Below, one piece after another: positions 23,622 to 31,442 of a stretch of 64,000 nucleotides of DNA. Both the position numbers and the translations under genes were made by a program. Position 1 is the stretch's first letter. The number at the start of each line of letters is the position of its first letter. Origin of the DNA: Alteromonas mediterranea DE. GTDB lineage: Bacteria > Pseudomonadota > Gammaproteobacteria > Enterobacterales > Alteromonadaceae. The stretch lies in assembly GCF_000020585.3 (NCBI RefSeq), contig NC_011138.3:285501-349500 (forward strand). The letters are read 5' to 3'. The notes beneath the pieces are model-generated. The model worked only from the letters and a program-made list of their open reading frames with translations, did no database searches and was not told where the DNA came from.

Positions 23622-23644
23622 GCTATTCGTAGCTGCCTATATGA

Positions 23645-23947
<303 letters not shown>

Positions 23948-24017
23948 GCAAAAAAGCGCTTTTTGAGCAAACAATGTGCAAACAGTAATAAAAGCGCAAA
24001 AAAAGCGAGAAAAACGG

Positions 24018-24046
24018 TTGACTTGTGAAGGCGAAAACCGTTTAAT
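24018..24046 (+). promoter_or_regulatory. Putative original tRNA-Phe promoter
   Basis: A -35-like TTGACT (24018-24023) and a -10-like TTTAAT (24041-24046) are separated by 17 bases and followed by a GC-containing discriminator. They lie about 50 bases before the first tRNA-Phe-like 5' half. This looks like the ancestral promoter of the tRNA, now separated from the complete tRNA by the two 168-bp units. Confidence 0.6.
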
Positions 24047-24098
24047 ACGCACCCACAGCAGGACAGGCAGCAAACGCCTAGAACGCTAACAAGTTTCA

Positions 24099-24266
24099 GC
24101 CTCGATAGCTCAGTTGGTAGAGCAGCGGATTGAAAAGTGCAAGCACTTCCAATCAGATTTACCAGAAAAGCTTTTGGAGCAATAGTTTTAAAGTTAGTAA
24201 GCACTTCGATAAAGCTTGCAAAGTTTTGCAAAGTTTTTTATAAAGCTTACATAGCACAGTTTAAGT
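24099..24266 (+). repeat. 168-bp unit, copy 1: tRNA-Phe 5' half plus promoter-like tail
   Basis: The first 38 bases (24099-24136) equal bases 1-38 of the tRNA-Phe at 24435, stopping at the last base of the anticodon loop. The remaining 130 bases are unrelated to the tRNA 3' half. They start with a hairpin (AAGTG/CACTT) and end with TTGCAA (24216-24221), 17 bases, TATAAA (24239-24244), a promoter-like sequence pointing at the next tRNA 5' half. TTGCAAAG occurs twice with 10-base period (24216 and 24226). The half cannot make a working tRNA. Confidence 0.85.
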
Positions 24267-24434
24267 GCCTCGATAGCTCAGTTGGTAGAGCAGCGGATTG
24301 AAAAGTGCAAGCACTTCCAATCAGATTTACCAGAAAAGCTTTTGGAGCAATAGTTTTAAAGTTAGTAAGCACTTCGATAAAGCTTGCAAAGTTTTGCAAA
24401 GTTTTTTATAAAGCTTACATAGCACAGTTTAAGT
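24267..24434 (+). repeat. 168-bp unit, copy 2: tRNA-Phe 5' half plus promoter-like tail
   Basis: By eye this copy reads the same as copy 1 over the whole 168 bases, in direct tandem. Its tRNA-like part is 24267-24304. Its promoter-like elements are TTGCAA at 24384-24389 and TATAAA at 24407-24412, 22 bases before the complete tRNA. It is therefore the likely present promoter of the functional tRNA-Phe gene. Confidence 0.85.
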
Positions 24435-24510
24435 GCCTCGATAGCTCAGTTGGTAGAGCAGCGGATTGAAAATCCGCGTGTCCCTGGTTCGATCCCGGGT
24501 CGAGGCACCA
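24435..24510 (+). tRNA. tRNA-Phe (anticodon GAA)
   Basis: A 76-base complete tRNA with encoded CCA. The acceptor stem GCCTCGA pairs with TCGAGGC, the D arm is AGCTCAGTTGGTAGAGC, the anticodon loop TTGAAAA gives anticodon GAA (phenylalanine), and the T arm is CTGGTTCGATCCCGG. Its last 46 bases form the left attachment repeat of the genomic island, so the 3' part was probably supplied by the integrating element. Confidence 0.97.
24465..24510 (+). repeat. attL: 46-bp direct repeat in the tRNA-Phe 3' part
   Basis: The 46 bases from ATTGAAAATCC to the CCA end are repeated exactly at 52331-52376. This is the usual mark of an element integrated by a tyrosine recombinase into a tRNA gene. Confidence 0.92.
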
Positions 24511-24520
24511 CTTATAATGA

Positions 24521-24551
24521 AGCCCTGATCATAAATGATCGGGGCTTTTTT
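24521..24551 (+). terminator. Intrinsic terminator after tRNA-Phe
   Basis: The stem AGCCCtGATCAT/ATGATCgGGGCT is followed by T6. A similar but not identical hairpin follows the right attachment repeat at 52387, so both the island and the chromosome carry a terminator at this point. Confidence 0.88.
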
Positions 24552-24818
24552 ATTTTCAGTAATGTAATATTAGTGGGTCGTAGTGGAACTCAAATCGGAG
24601 TAGCTATGACTCTATACCACCTATGGGCAGCATTCCTGTTGTTGCTTATATTATCTACCATGCATTCCCTATAGTTGTCTTATAACATCTCTATATTTTA
24701 CCCAATTCAATTTCCATGATATTCGAGCACCTCAATGGCTCGTAATAGAGCAGTTGTCTTTAACTATTACATTGGTAAACTCATTTGAGAAAATTGTTAA
24801 ACTGGGAAGTTTATAAAA
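24552..24818. other. Left-end island spacer without intact gene
   Basis: No coding gene is visible. The stretch 24729-24777 resembles a decayed tRNA 5' region: CCTCAATGGCTC, then TAGAGCAG, then an anticodon-stem-like TTGTCTTTAACTATTACATTGG that recalls tRNA-Lys. It cannot fold into a complete tRNA. The promoter of the next gene must lie here. Confidence 0.4.
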
Positions 24819-25916
24819 ATGAAGATAGAAGTTTCTGGCGGTATAAGCATACCCTATAAACAAGATGACGAAACAAAAAAATGGGTTAGCACTATCGGAC
24901 ACTCTTGGGATGTTACAAATAGCTATGTTGTTGACTTTGCGAAGGAAGCTGAGCAAAAAATTCGCAAGCGCTCAAAAAATCACGCTAAAATTTCTTTTCC
25001 ACCTAAGCCAAAATCACTAGCTAGTAGCTTTCACAATCATTTAATTAGTGAAGGCAAAATAAGCTTCTTTGATTTTGTCAAAAGTATGCAAACAGAGAAC
25101 AGTATTGCGCTAAAGACATCGCGAGTTCAGAGTAAAGTTGTTCAGATCTTTCTCAAATACAAGAAGGAGAGAGAAGATAGTACAGAAGACAACACATCGT
25201 ATGTTGAAAATCTTTTAGTTGTGTTGTTAAAAGATAAGTCAGCACTTCGTTTTAACGATGATGGAGCTCCGAGAGGCACAAATATAATTGATTTCGAAGA
25301 TGTAATGCAAGGAGCCATAATTAACATAGGTGAATTCGTTGAATCTATTTCAGAAAAAAAAGATATAGACGTTTCATTCATTAACGGAAGTGGCGGCACA
25401 ACTAATTACTTTGTTGATTTTTTTGATGCAGATAATTTGATTAAGAACAATGAGAGCGTTACTAACGTAATTGATGCTTTAAATAAATTTTTAGAGCATA
25501 AAAAATTAGATAGAACACAGCGTGAAGAATGTATAAGTAAAGTTGTTGGAAGAATTGACTATAATGAAAGGCAAAGTTTCGCAACTAAAGTTCATGAGCT
25601 GAGCGCTGTGATTTATTCTACGCTTCGAAAAGAAGAAAATATTGAAATATCTTCATCATCATTCGAAGATTTTATACATGAATATAACTATAAAGTTAAT
25701 GAAGAATTTAAAGTGACAAAGAGTGATAGGGACAAACTTGTCTTTATTTCTTTGGATACTGAAGTTGGTGAGTTAAAACTTAAAAAGTCCCTATTTAAAG
25801 GAGTGGGTAGGAAAGGGAATGTTGATTTTAATAGCAACAATAATGAGCTAACTGTAAAAACGAAAATAAAAGACCCTGCTATTATAGAAGAACTTAAGAA
25901 GTTACAAGATGACTAA
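24819..25916 (+). CDS. NdpA/NA37-like nucleoid-associated protein
   Basis: The 365-residue protein is very AT-rich in coding and differs from core genes. I recognise the 37-kDa nucleoid-associated (NdpA/YejK) pattern. The block near residues 155-215 (DFEDVMQGAIINIGEF, then ISFINGSGG-like VSFINGSGGTTNYFVDFFDA) lines up with the E. coli YejK block with TFLKGR and DFFMDFLG. The end (about 285-355: FEDFIHEYNYKVNEEFKV, ELTVKTKIKDP) lines up with YejK FAAEKGYELEESF and LTIKGTPP. The family binds DNA. The next gene starts inside its end. Its role here is unknown; a mobile-element or phage-defence role is inferred. Confidence 0.7.
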   Translation: MKIEVSGGISIPYKQDDETKKWVSTIGHSWDVTNSYVVDFAKEAEQKIRKRSKNHAKISFPPKPKSLASSFHNHLISEGKISFFDFVKSMQTENSIALKTSRVQSKVVQIFLKYKKEREDSTEDNTSYVENLLVVLLKDKSALRFNDDGAPRGTNIIDFEDVMQGAIINIGEFVESISEKKDIDVSFINGSGGTTNYFVDFFDADNLIKNNESVTNVIDALNKFLEHKKLDRTQREECISKVVGRIDYNERQSFATKVHELSAVIYSTLRKEENIEISSSSFEDFIHEYNYKVNEEFKVTKSDRDKLVFISLDTEVGELKLKKSLFKGVGRKGNVDFNSNNNELTVKTKIKDPAIIEELKKLQDD

Positions 25917-27060
25917 AATATCTGCAAATTTAAAGCAGTTTTTTTGTGAGGGAAAGTTGTTTGTAAACGGAGATTTTTTGACATCAAAGGAATTGGAGGA
26001 AGAAAAATTTAAGCAACTCTTTTCTCCAATTAACCATCAAAGTTACCATTTTGATGTTAATAGTAATGTTGGGACAGTCTCTGTTGAAGAGCTAGATTTT
26101 ATTTATGAAGATTTTCATGATTTATTAGAATCAGCACTATCATACAATGAAGGAGCTTACCCGGATGAAGTAATAATCTTAAGTGCTGGAAACTCTTTCG
26201 TGAAAGTTGATGATTTTATGAAGAATATTAATGGTTGGTTCGAATTTTTTCGAATGACTGCTGATCATTTTTTTTCGAATGACCGAGAAGAGAGAAGTTT
26301 TTCCTATGTATTCATAGATCATAGATCTAATAAATCTTCTACAGTCGTTACTTTTAATCCTGCTGATATTTGCTCATCAGTAATAGAAGGTCTTGTAGAT
26401 TCTATTACTGACCCATCGAAGTTGTTAAAGTCATTAAATAAGAATGATGCACATAAAGGTGAGAAGCTTTCGACTATGAGGGTTTCTATTATCGATATGG
26501 TGAAAAATAATGGTTTATGTTTTGTTGATTTTTTAGAGTTTGGAGAAGAGCTTTTAAATAAGTTTCACATCAATTATGAAACTTATTTAAAAAGTTTTTC
26601 GTTTGAAGACTTTGTTAAAGATTTGGAAGAGGATGTAGGTGATTTTATAAACAAAGTGGAAGAGCAGATTCAAGGTTTTTACATGCAAGCATTAGCTGTC
26701 CCTGGGGCTGTAATACTCGCTTCAGCTCTGCGAGGTGCCGAAAAAAGTGTCAGTCTGGCATTAATTTTTAGTGCCTCATTAGCTCTTTTGTTAGTTTTCA
26801 GATCCTTAATAAGTAAGAAGAAGTTTATAAAACGTATAGCGGAAAATACCCAGACGAAGCTGCAACTATATAAAAGTCGTACAGCCGATATTAATAACAA
26901 TTTCGCAAAGAGCATTATTTCAGAGAAAATTGAAGCTGCAATGACTTCAGTAACTGAAACGGAGAAGGATAGTATCAAAGATATTAGAAATCTAAGGGAT
27001 ATAATTATTTCGGTCATAGCAATGTACTTAATATGTGCAACTGTATTTTGGAAGTTTTGA
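25909..27060 (+). CDS. Membrane protein paired with the NdpA-like protein
   Basis: I recognise no family. The 383-residue protein has a long soluble N-terminal part (1-255), with many acidic and aromatic residues. Two adjacent hydrophobic segments follow near 259-276 and 281-300, then a charged linker of about 60 residues that may form a coiled coil, and a last hydrophobic segment at 364-382. It overlaps the upstream gene by 8 bases (GATGACTAA), so the two proteins are probably made in fixed ratio. A DNA-binding partner with a membrane partner suggests a sensor-effector pair; this is inference. Confidence 0.6.
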   Translation: MTKISANLKQFFCEGKLFVNGDFLTSKELEEEKFKQLFSPINHQSYHFDVNSNVGTVSVEELDFIYEDFHDLLESALSYNEGAYPDEVIILSAGNSFVKVDDFMKNINGWFEFFRMTADHFFSNDREERSFSYVFIDHRSNKSSTVVTFNPADICSSVIEGLVDSITDPSKLLKSLNKNDAHKGEKLSTMRVSIIDMVKNNGLCFVDFLEFGEELLNKFHINYETYLKSFSFEDFVKDLEEDVGDFINKVEEQIQGFYMQALAVPGAVILASALRGAEKSVSLALIFSASLALLLVFRSLISKKKFIKRIAENTQTKLQLYKSRTADINNNFAKSIISEKIEAAMTSVTETEKDSIKDIRNLRDIIISVIAMYLICATVFWKF

Positions 27061-27135
27061 ACAGGGCGCATGAAAAATGGCGTGAATGTTATAAGTTATC
27101 GTTTAAATTGTTAGATGTGCGTCTCTTCCTCTGTA

Positions 27136-27288
27136 CTAGTTCTGGCTTTTAATTACTTTAAAAACTGACAGCTTCTGCCCAGATTGTAGAAAATTGCCTT
27201 CCCATATCCGGTATATGTCCTTTGCTTTTTCGATATAAAAAACAAATAGGTTTTTGAACACACCCGCCTGAAAGTCAAAGTCGAGGTT
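27136..27288 (-). pseudogene. DUF2787-like gene fragment (C-terminal part)
   Basis: Reading the minus strand gives DFDFQAGVFKNLFVFYIEKA, then IYRIWEGNFL and a stop at 27136. This matches the end of the intact protein encoded at 30769-31176 (DFDFDAGVFQNLFGVFPIEQ, IWEGNFL). The N-terminal two thirds are missing, and homology ends next to the point where the methyltransferase fragment begins. It is a broken second copy. Confidence 0.8.
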
Positions 27289-27292
27289 TTAA

Positions 27293-27655
27293 GCTATCTT
27301 TGCAAACGAGCCAATGCCATATCGCTTTGGCTCTAAAGCAGAACTTGAAAATTACTTGAAAGCTCATCCTACGAAGAAACAAACTCAAAAAGCCTTAATT
27401 GCTAACTCACCTGCACCTGCTGCTTTATCCATTCCGGATGATGCTTGTCACTATGATGATCACGAGCTTCGAGTACTGACAGTTAGAGAAATGGCTCGAA
27501 TTCAGTCTTTTCCCGACCAATTTGTATTTCGTTTAAAAGTTACTACTGGTGGGAACATGAGAAAATTTGAGGTTCCTCAATATACTCAGGTAGGTAATGC
27601 AGTTCCACCAATACTAGGGGCTGCACTAGGTAGCTGCTTATCTCGGCTTTTATAA
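27293..27655 (+). pseudogene. C-terminal fragment of a cytosine-5 DNA methyltransferase
   Basis: The frame reads ANEPMPYRFGSKAEL, then LTVREMARIQSFPDQFVF and QVGNAVPPILGAALG, which are motifs IX and X of C5-methyltransferases. The catalytic PCQ and ENV motifs, the target-recognition domain and the SAM motif I are all absent, and a stop sits just upstream. The piece cannot methylate DNA. It adjoins the DUF2787 fragment, so a deletion fused the ends of two genes. Confidence 0.8.
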
Positions 27656-27737
27656 AAAATTATTGGAGTTTTATGGGGGAACGAGCGCAAATCTAAATTT
27701 CATGTAGTTCCCTGTCAGCTGAATTTTCCCCTATCTT

Positions 27738-28757
27738 TTAGTTTTGACTCTTTGAACTGTTTATAAACCTCCGCTTAAACTCCTTTTTTCTTGCCTCAGG
27801 CTCGACCGCTTTAAGTCCAGTGCACTTGTGAGTAGCATGCGCGTCCCATCCAAACGGCCATCGTTTAAATTCATGCTGATGACAGGCAGGACAAGAACGC
27901 TTATTTTCTGCATTGGAGACAACCTGTTTTGTCTTGGTTATGGGAATGGGCTTTGTCGGTGGCTTTGCAGATATACCGTTTATAGGCTTAACTTTTGGTA
28001 TCCAGATAGCATCGCCTTTCTCTGGGTCACCAAAACAGGTACGCTCCATTTCGGGTAAGCTGGCTACCCATGCGGCACTATAGGCGTCCACTCTATCGTG
28101 CATCGGACCAAGACACATGTTGGCTGCTTGTTCCCAGTCTTCGTTAGTTATCGGCCAACCCGTATATTGCGACATGGCAGATAATTGTAACTCGGCCTGA
28201 TTCCCTTTGCTTTTATGGATATCAGCAACGCCTAATTGTTTCACTGTCGCGTGTGGATAGACTTCTATGCACTCAGCTACTTTGCTTAGCCGCTCGTTCA
28301 GTGCAAAACCTAATAGCATAAATATTTGATGAGCATGTGGCAGGTTTTGTATTGGCTTATCTGCTTGCAGATGATCAATACCCTTTGCCTTAATGGCTTC
28401 GAAATCGTCTCTCGATGGCGTTGTGTAACAACTGATGCCTGCCTTATCGAGTGCCTGTTCCGCGAGCCTGCGTTTAAGCCGGTTATCTCTTGGTCTAAGT
28501 GGTGAGTCAATGCCAATACGAACAGGATTCAACTGATAGGTGACGCATACCGTTTCAATGTAGCGCGCGACATCGCTTGCAAATGCTTGATTTACTTTTT
28601 CGTGCAGTGTTAGAGCGTTTCCCAACCCTCTAGGTGATTTTATTTGGTAATTAGCTAATGGAAACGGCAATAATTGTCCATTTTGTCTGGTGCAAATCAC
28701 CAGCGGTAAATACTTATCTTTCGCACAAGCGACATCAATGCCGATAAACACGTCCAT
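27738..28757 (-). CDS. DUF429 family protein with C-terminal zinc-ribbon-like tail
   Basis: The 339-residue protein begins with the RNase H-like opening MDVFIGIDVACAKDKYLPLV and has RIGIDSPLRPRD and EVYPHATVKQLG motifs typical of the DUF429 family of predicted RNase H-fold nucleases. The C-terminal 80 residues add a CPACH and HATHKC arrangement that could bind zinc. The acidic residues of the RNase H core (D8, the D of GIDSP) are kept. AGGT precedes the ATG. Its function in the island is not known. Confidence 0.7.
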   Translation of the reverse strand: MDVFIGIDVACAKDKYLPLVICTRQNGQLLPFPLANYQIKSPRGLGNALTLHEKVNQAFASDVARYIETVCVTYQLNPVRIGIDSPLRPRDNRLKRRLAEQALDKAGISCYTTPSRDDFEAIKAKGIDHLQADKPIQNLPHAHQIFMLLGFALNERLSKVAECIEVYPHATVKQLGVADIHKSKGNQAELQLSAMSQYTGWPITNEDWEQAANMCLGPMHDRVDAYSAAWVASLPEMERTCFGDPEKGDAIWIPKVKPINGISAKPPTKPIPITKTKQVVSNAENKRSCPACHQHEFKRWPFGWDAHATHKCTGLKAVEPEARKKEFKRRFINSSKSQN

Positions 28758-28885
28758 GTTTACCTCTCCTATTTCTCAAAAACCTACCGTCTATTGTTAG
28801 ACGATACTACACGATTGAAATTAATACCCAATCAAGATATTGCCTGAGTTAATATATTTTTGATATTTAACAAGGATGTTTGATT

Positions 28886-29644
28886 ATGCCTAGAAAAAAC
28901 ACATCTTTTGCTGACCTTCTTTTCCAAGCGCCATGGTGGGTTTCAGTTACAACATCGGCAATTACCTATTTATTGATGGGCCATTTGCTGCCTTCTATCG
29001 AGACGAATAATCAGCTAATCAATATGGTATTTAAGGCGCTCGCAGTTCCTGCGCCTTACTTTGCAATTTTCATATTACTCATTGCTCCATTTTCATTTTT
29101 TAATGCTCGACGCAAGGCCAAGCAATTAGATGCTCAAAAGAGTATTGAAACTATACGTCAGCTGCACTGGCGCAACTTCGAAGAACTAGTGGCAGAAGCC
29201 TATCGTAGACAAGGGTATCGAGTAACCGAAGGTGGGTTTGGTGCTGACGGTGGAATTGACCTAGAGCTTAGGAAAGGCGATGAACGAGTCATCGTTCAGT
29301 GCAAACAATGGAAGGCACAAAAAGTTGGTGTCAGCGTGGTACGTGAGATGTTTGGCGTGCTCACCGCTAGCAATGCAAACAAGGTTATTATTATTTGTTC
29401 GGGTAAATTCACCCAGCAAGCTATAGATTTCGCCTCTGATAAGCCCGTTGTACTCATTGACGGAGACGAGCTGCTTTCACTTATCCATGATGTGCAAACG
29501 GAGCCAAAGGTAGAGGAGATAAAAAAGACCACTTGCCCTAGGTGCGGAAGTGATCTTGTTGAACGGCAAGCAAAGCGTGGAGCCCATGCAGGCAATACCT
29601 TTCTAGGTTGTTCTGCCTTTCCTAAATGTCGTTACACAGAATAA
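28886..29644 (+). CDS. Membrane-anchored Mrr-like restriction endonuclease with zinc finger
   Basis: Domains in order: two hydrophobic segments in the first 70 residues (about 15-35 and 50-72), an Mrr-type nuclease core (about 95-200), and a C-terminal topoisomerase-type zinc finger. The core has HWRNFEELVAEAYRRQGYRV, GADGGIDLEL and VIVQCKQWK, that is, the D...QxK catalytic pattern. The finger (about 213-250) has CPRCGSDL and FLGCSAFPKCRY. Such proteins may cut modified foreign DNA. I chose the ATG at 28886, 8 bases after AAGGAT; a TTG two codons upstream is an alternative. It is followed 21 bases later by a NYN protein. Confidence 0.8.
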   Translation: MPRKNTSFADLLFQAPWWVSVTTSAITYLLMGHLLPSIETNNQLINMVFKALAVPAPYFAIFILLIAPFSFFNARRKAKQLDAQKSIETIRQLHWRNFEELVAEAYRRQGYRVTEGGFGADGGIDLELRKGDERVIVQCKQWKAQKVGVSVVREMFGVLTASNANKVIIICSGKFTQQAIDFASDKPVVLIDGDELLSLIHDVQTEPKVEEIKKTTCPRCGSDLVERQAKRGAHAGNTFLGCSAFPKCRYTE

Positions 29645-29665
29645 GTATTTTTAAGGATAAAATTG

Positions 29666-30415
29666 ATGAAAGACTTGGATGTTCATAAAAAAGTAGCGGT
29701 ACTAATTGATGCTGATAACGCTCAGCTGTCGAAACTTTCTGCCATTTTGGATGAGATATCAGCACACGGCCATGTTCTCATCAAGCGTGCCTACGGGGAC
29801 TGGTCTATTGATGCGTTGAAGAACTGGAAGACGCCTCTTAATGAATTAGCCATACAGCCGATTCAGCAATTTGCTTATACAACGGGTAAAAACGCAACAG
29901 ATGCGTCGATGATTATTGATGCGATGGATTTACTCTATTCTGAAAAAATAGACGCATTTGCTTTAGTATCCAGTGATAGCGACTTTACTAAGCTAGCGTC
30001 ACGTTTGAGAGAATCAGAGAAGTTTGTGTTTGGCGTAGGTGAGAAAAAAACGCCAGTGTCATTTCGCAACGCCTGTGATGACTTTATATTCACCGAAAAC
30101 CTAGAGGCTGGTCAGGTTTCTAAATCAGGTAAACCTAAACAGGAGCAAAGTAGCGCTGGTAATGGTGCAGAAGAGCTAATACCAGCAATGCTTAAAGCTT
30201 GGGAGTTATATCAGAATGATGATGGTTGGGTGAATGTTAGTCCAGTTGGTAATTTTCTAAAACGTGCAAAACCTGATTTTGACCCAAGAACTTATGGTGC
30301 AGCAAAAGTGACCGATATTGTTTCCAGTCTGCCTACCGTCTTTGAAATGACGAGACAGAAAGGAAAAGGGACGACACAAATTATCTTGTACCGTCCTATC
30401 TTCGCGACCACTTAG
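29666..30415 (+). CDS. NYN domain ribonuclease-like protein with OST-HTH/LOTUS tail
   Basis: The N-terminal NYN/DUF88 (LabA-like) domain has VAVLIDADNAQLSKL, TGKNATDASMIIDAMDLLY and FALVSSDSDFTKLASRLRE, with the acidic residues expected for a metal-dependent RNase. The C-terminal part (about 175-248: IPAMLKAWELYQNDDGWVNV, then FDPRTYG) reads as an OST-HTH/LOTUS domain. Start is the ATG at 29666; a TTG directly before it is also possible. It is co-directional with the Mrr-like gene and may form a two-gene nucleic-acid-targeting unit, which is inferred. Confidence 0.8.
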   Translation: MKDLDVHKKVAVLIDADNAQLSKLSAILDEISAHGHVLIKRAYGDWSIDALKNWKTPLNELAIQPIQQFAYTTGKNATDASMIIDAMDLLYSEKIDAFALVSSDSDFTKLASRLRESEKFVFGVGEKKTPVSFRNACDDFIFTENLEAGQVSKSGKPKQEQSSAGNGAEELIPAMLKAWELYQNDDGWVNVSPVGNFLKRAKPDFDPRTYGAAKVTDIVSSLPTVFEMTRQKGKGTTQIILYRPIFATT

Positions 30416-30416
30416 C

Positions 30417-30710
30417 CTAATCTAATTCCCAAGGAGGAAGATCAACGTTTTCCATATTCGACTTTAAAGGTTTCTTTTGCTTGGTTTTGCGTTTTGTCTT
30501 GAGCACTATTTTGCCCTCGTCCAAAAAGCGTCTGTAGGCGCGTTTTGCTTCTTCGATAGACGCGAAACCTTGGTAACGGCTTCCTGAATAGCCATTCACT
30601 AGGGCTTCAGCTTCTTTCCACGATTTGTAAACTCCCGGCGTTCGACCTTTAAAGACTACGTAAGCGGCATACCTGTTGGTGAAGTTGTAATTGGAAAAGC
30701 GTCTCGACAT
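30417..30710 (-). CDS. Stand-alone RNase HI N-terminal (viroplasmin-like) domain protein
   Basis: This is a 97-residue basic protein. YAAYVVFKGRTPGVYKSWKE and VNGYSGSRYQGFASIEEAKR match the hybrid-binding domain (viroplasmin, PF01693) found at the N-terminus of RNase HI. The catalytic RNase H domain is absent, and a lysine-rich tail follows. A strong AAAGGAGG precedes the ATG. It is the last gene of a minus-strand run that begins with the recombinase at 34865. Binding of RNA/DNA hybrids is a reasonable guess. Confidence 0.72.
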   Translation of the reverse strand: MSRRFSNYNFTNRYAAYVVFKGRTPGVYKSWKEAEALVNGYSGSRYQGFASIEEAKRAYRRFLDEGKIVLKTKRKTKQKKPLKSNMENVDLPPWELD

Positions 30711-30768
30711 GATTACCTCCTTTGGATTGTCAGCTTTCCCAACGTGTTTACACTTTTATGTTTTGTAG

Positions 30769-31176
30769 CTACTCGGATACCGATATCGAGAAGACATCTA
30801 ATTCCAGCCAGTAATGTAAGAAGTTACCTTCCCATATTTGGTACATATCGGTTGCCTGCTCAATAGGAAATACACCAAACAAGTTTTGAAAAACACCTGC
30901 ATCGAAATCAAAGTCGAGGTCTTTTGCTAGCTCTGCATAGGGGCCGCTTCCTAGATAGGCGAAGTCGGTGACGTAGCAAAAGTGCAATGCGTTATTGCGT
31001 TTCTCCAAACGAATCTCTACAGGATGAAAACCACCATTTTCAGCTGAGTAATTAAGGTCTCTGAAGTTAATTGTCACGCTTGTTTGTGACACGCTATGCT
31101 GCACAAGTAAATCGACGAGTGCTTGTGCAAATCGCTTTGAGACAGGCAAAGCGAGTCCCTCATAATGAATATGCAT
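30769..31176 (-). CDS. DUF2787 family protein
   Basis: The 135-residue protein matches the DUF2787 pattern I know from Vibrio and Shewanella islands: INFRDLNYSAENGGFHPVEI, then FCYVTDFAYLG, the DLDFDFDAGVFQNLFG block and the tail YQIWEGNFLHYW. Function is unknown. A broken second copy of its C-terminus lies at 27136-27288, which suggests this backbone gene was duplicated or exchanged between related islands. It lies between the DUF6641-like and viroplasmin-like genes. Confidence 0.7.
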   Translation of the reverse strand: MHIHYEGLALPVSKRFAQALVDLLVQHSVSQTSVTINFRDLNYSAENGGFHPVEIRLEKRNNALHFCYVTDFAYLGSGPYAELAKDLDFDFDAGVFQNLFGVFPIEQATDMYQIWEGNFLHYWLELDVFSISVSE

Positions 31177-31442
31177 AATAAAAACTCTTCTAATTGAAAT
31201 CTATGAATGTGAGTGCTGCCTAGCGCGTCTGTACGACGCTTTCAAGCAACTAAGTAAAGAGCAGCTGACTAGCAATTTGCAATGTCTTCTACGTCGCTTT
31301 CAGTAGCGTTATTCGTTATGCTTCTGAAACGCTAGTGCGACTTACTTTTATAAAATAGACAGCACTCGATTCTTGGTTCGCTATCGTTGTTCGCGCAATC
31401 AAGCGCTAAGGACGATAACTGATGAGTAGAGCAGGGGGCTAA
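31177..31442. other. Non-coding gap in the island backbone
   Basis: A gap of 266 bases between the DUF6641-like and DUF2787 genes. I see no gene. A 7-bp inverted repeat (TAGCGTT at 31304, AACGCTA at 31328) lies inside it. A promoter for the DUF2787 gene may lie here. Confidence 0.4.

Noticed and set aside
24099..24304. Two additional tRNA-Phe genes
   Set aside because: Only bases 1-38 match; no anticodon stem partner, T arm or acceptor 3' strand follows, so they cannot be functional tRNAs.
24099..24434. CRISPR-like array
   Set aside because: Only two direct copies of 168 bases with no spacer structure and no cas genes in the window.
24450..24674. Open frame of 74 codons across the tRNA-Phe
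   Set aside because: It overlaps a structural tRNA and its terminator and has no protein similarity.
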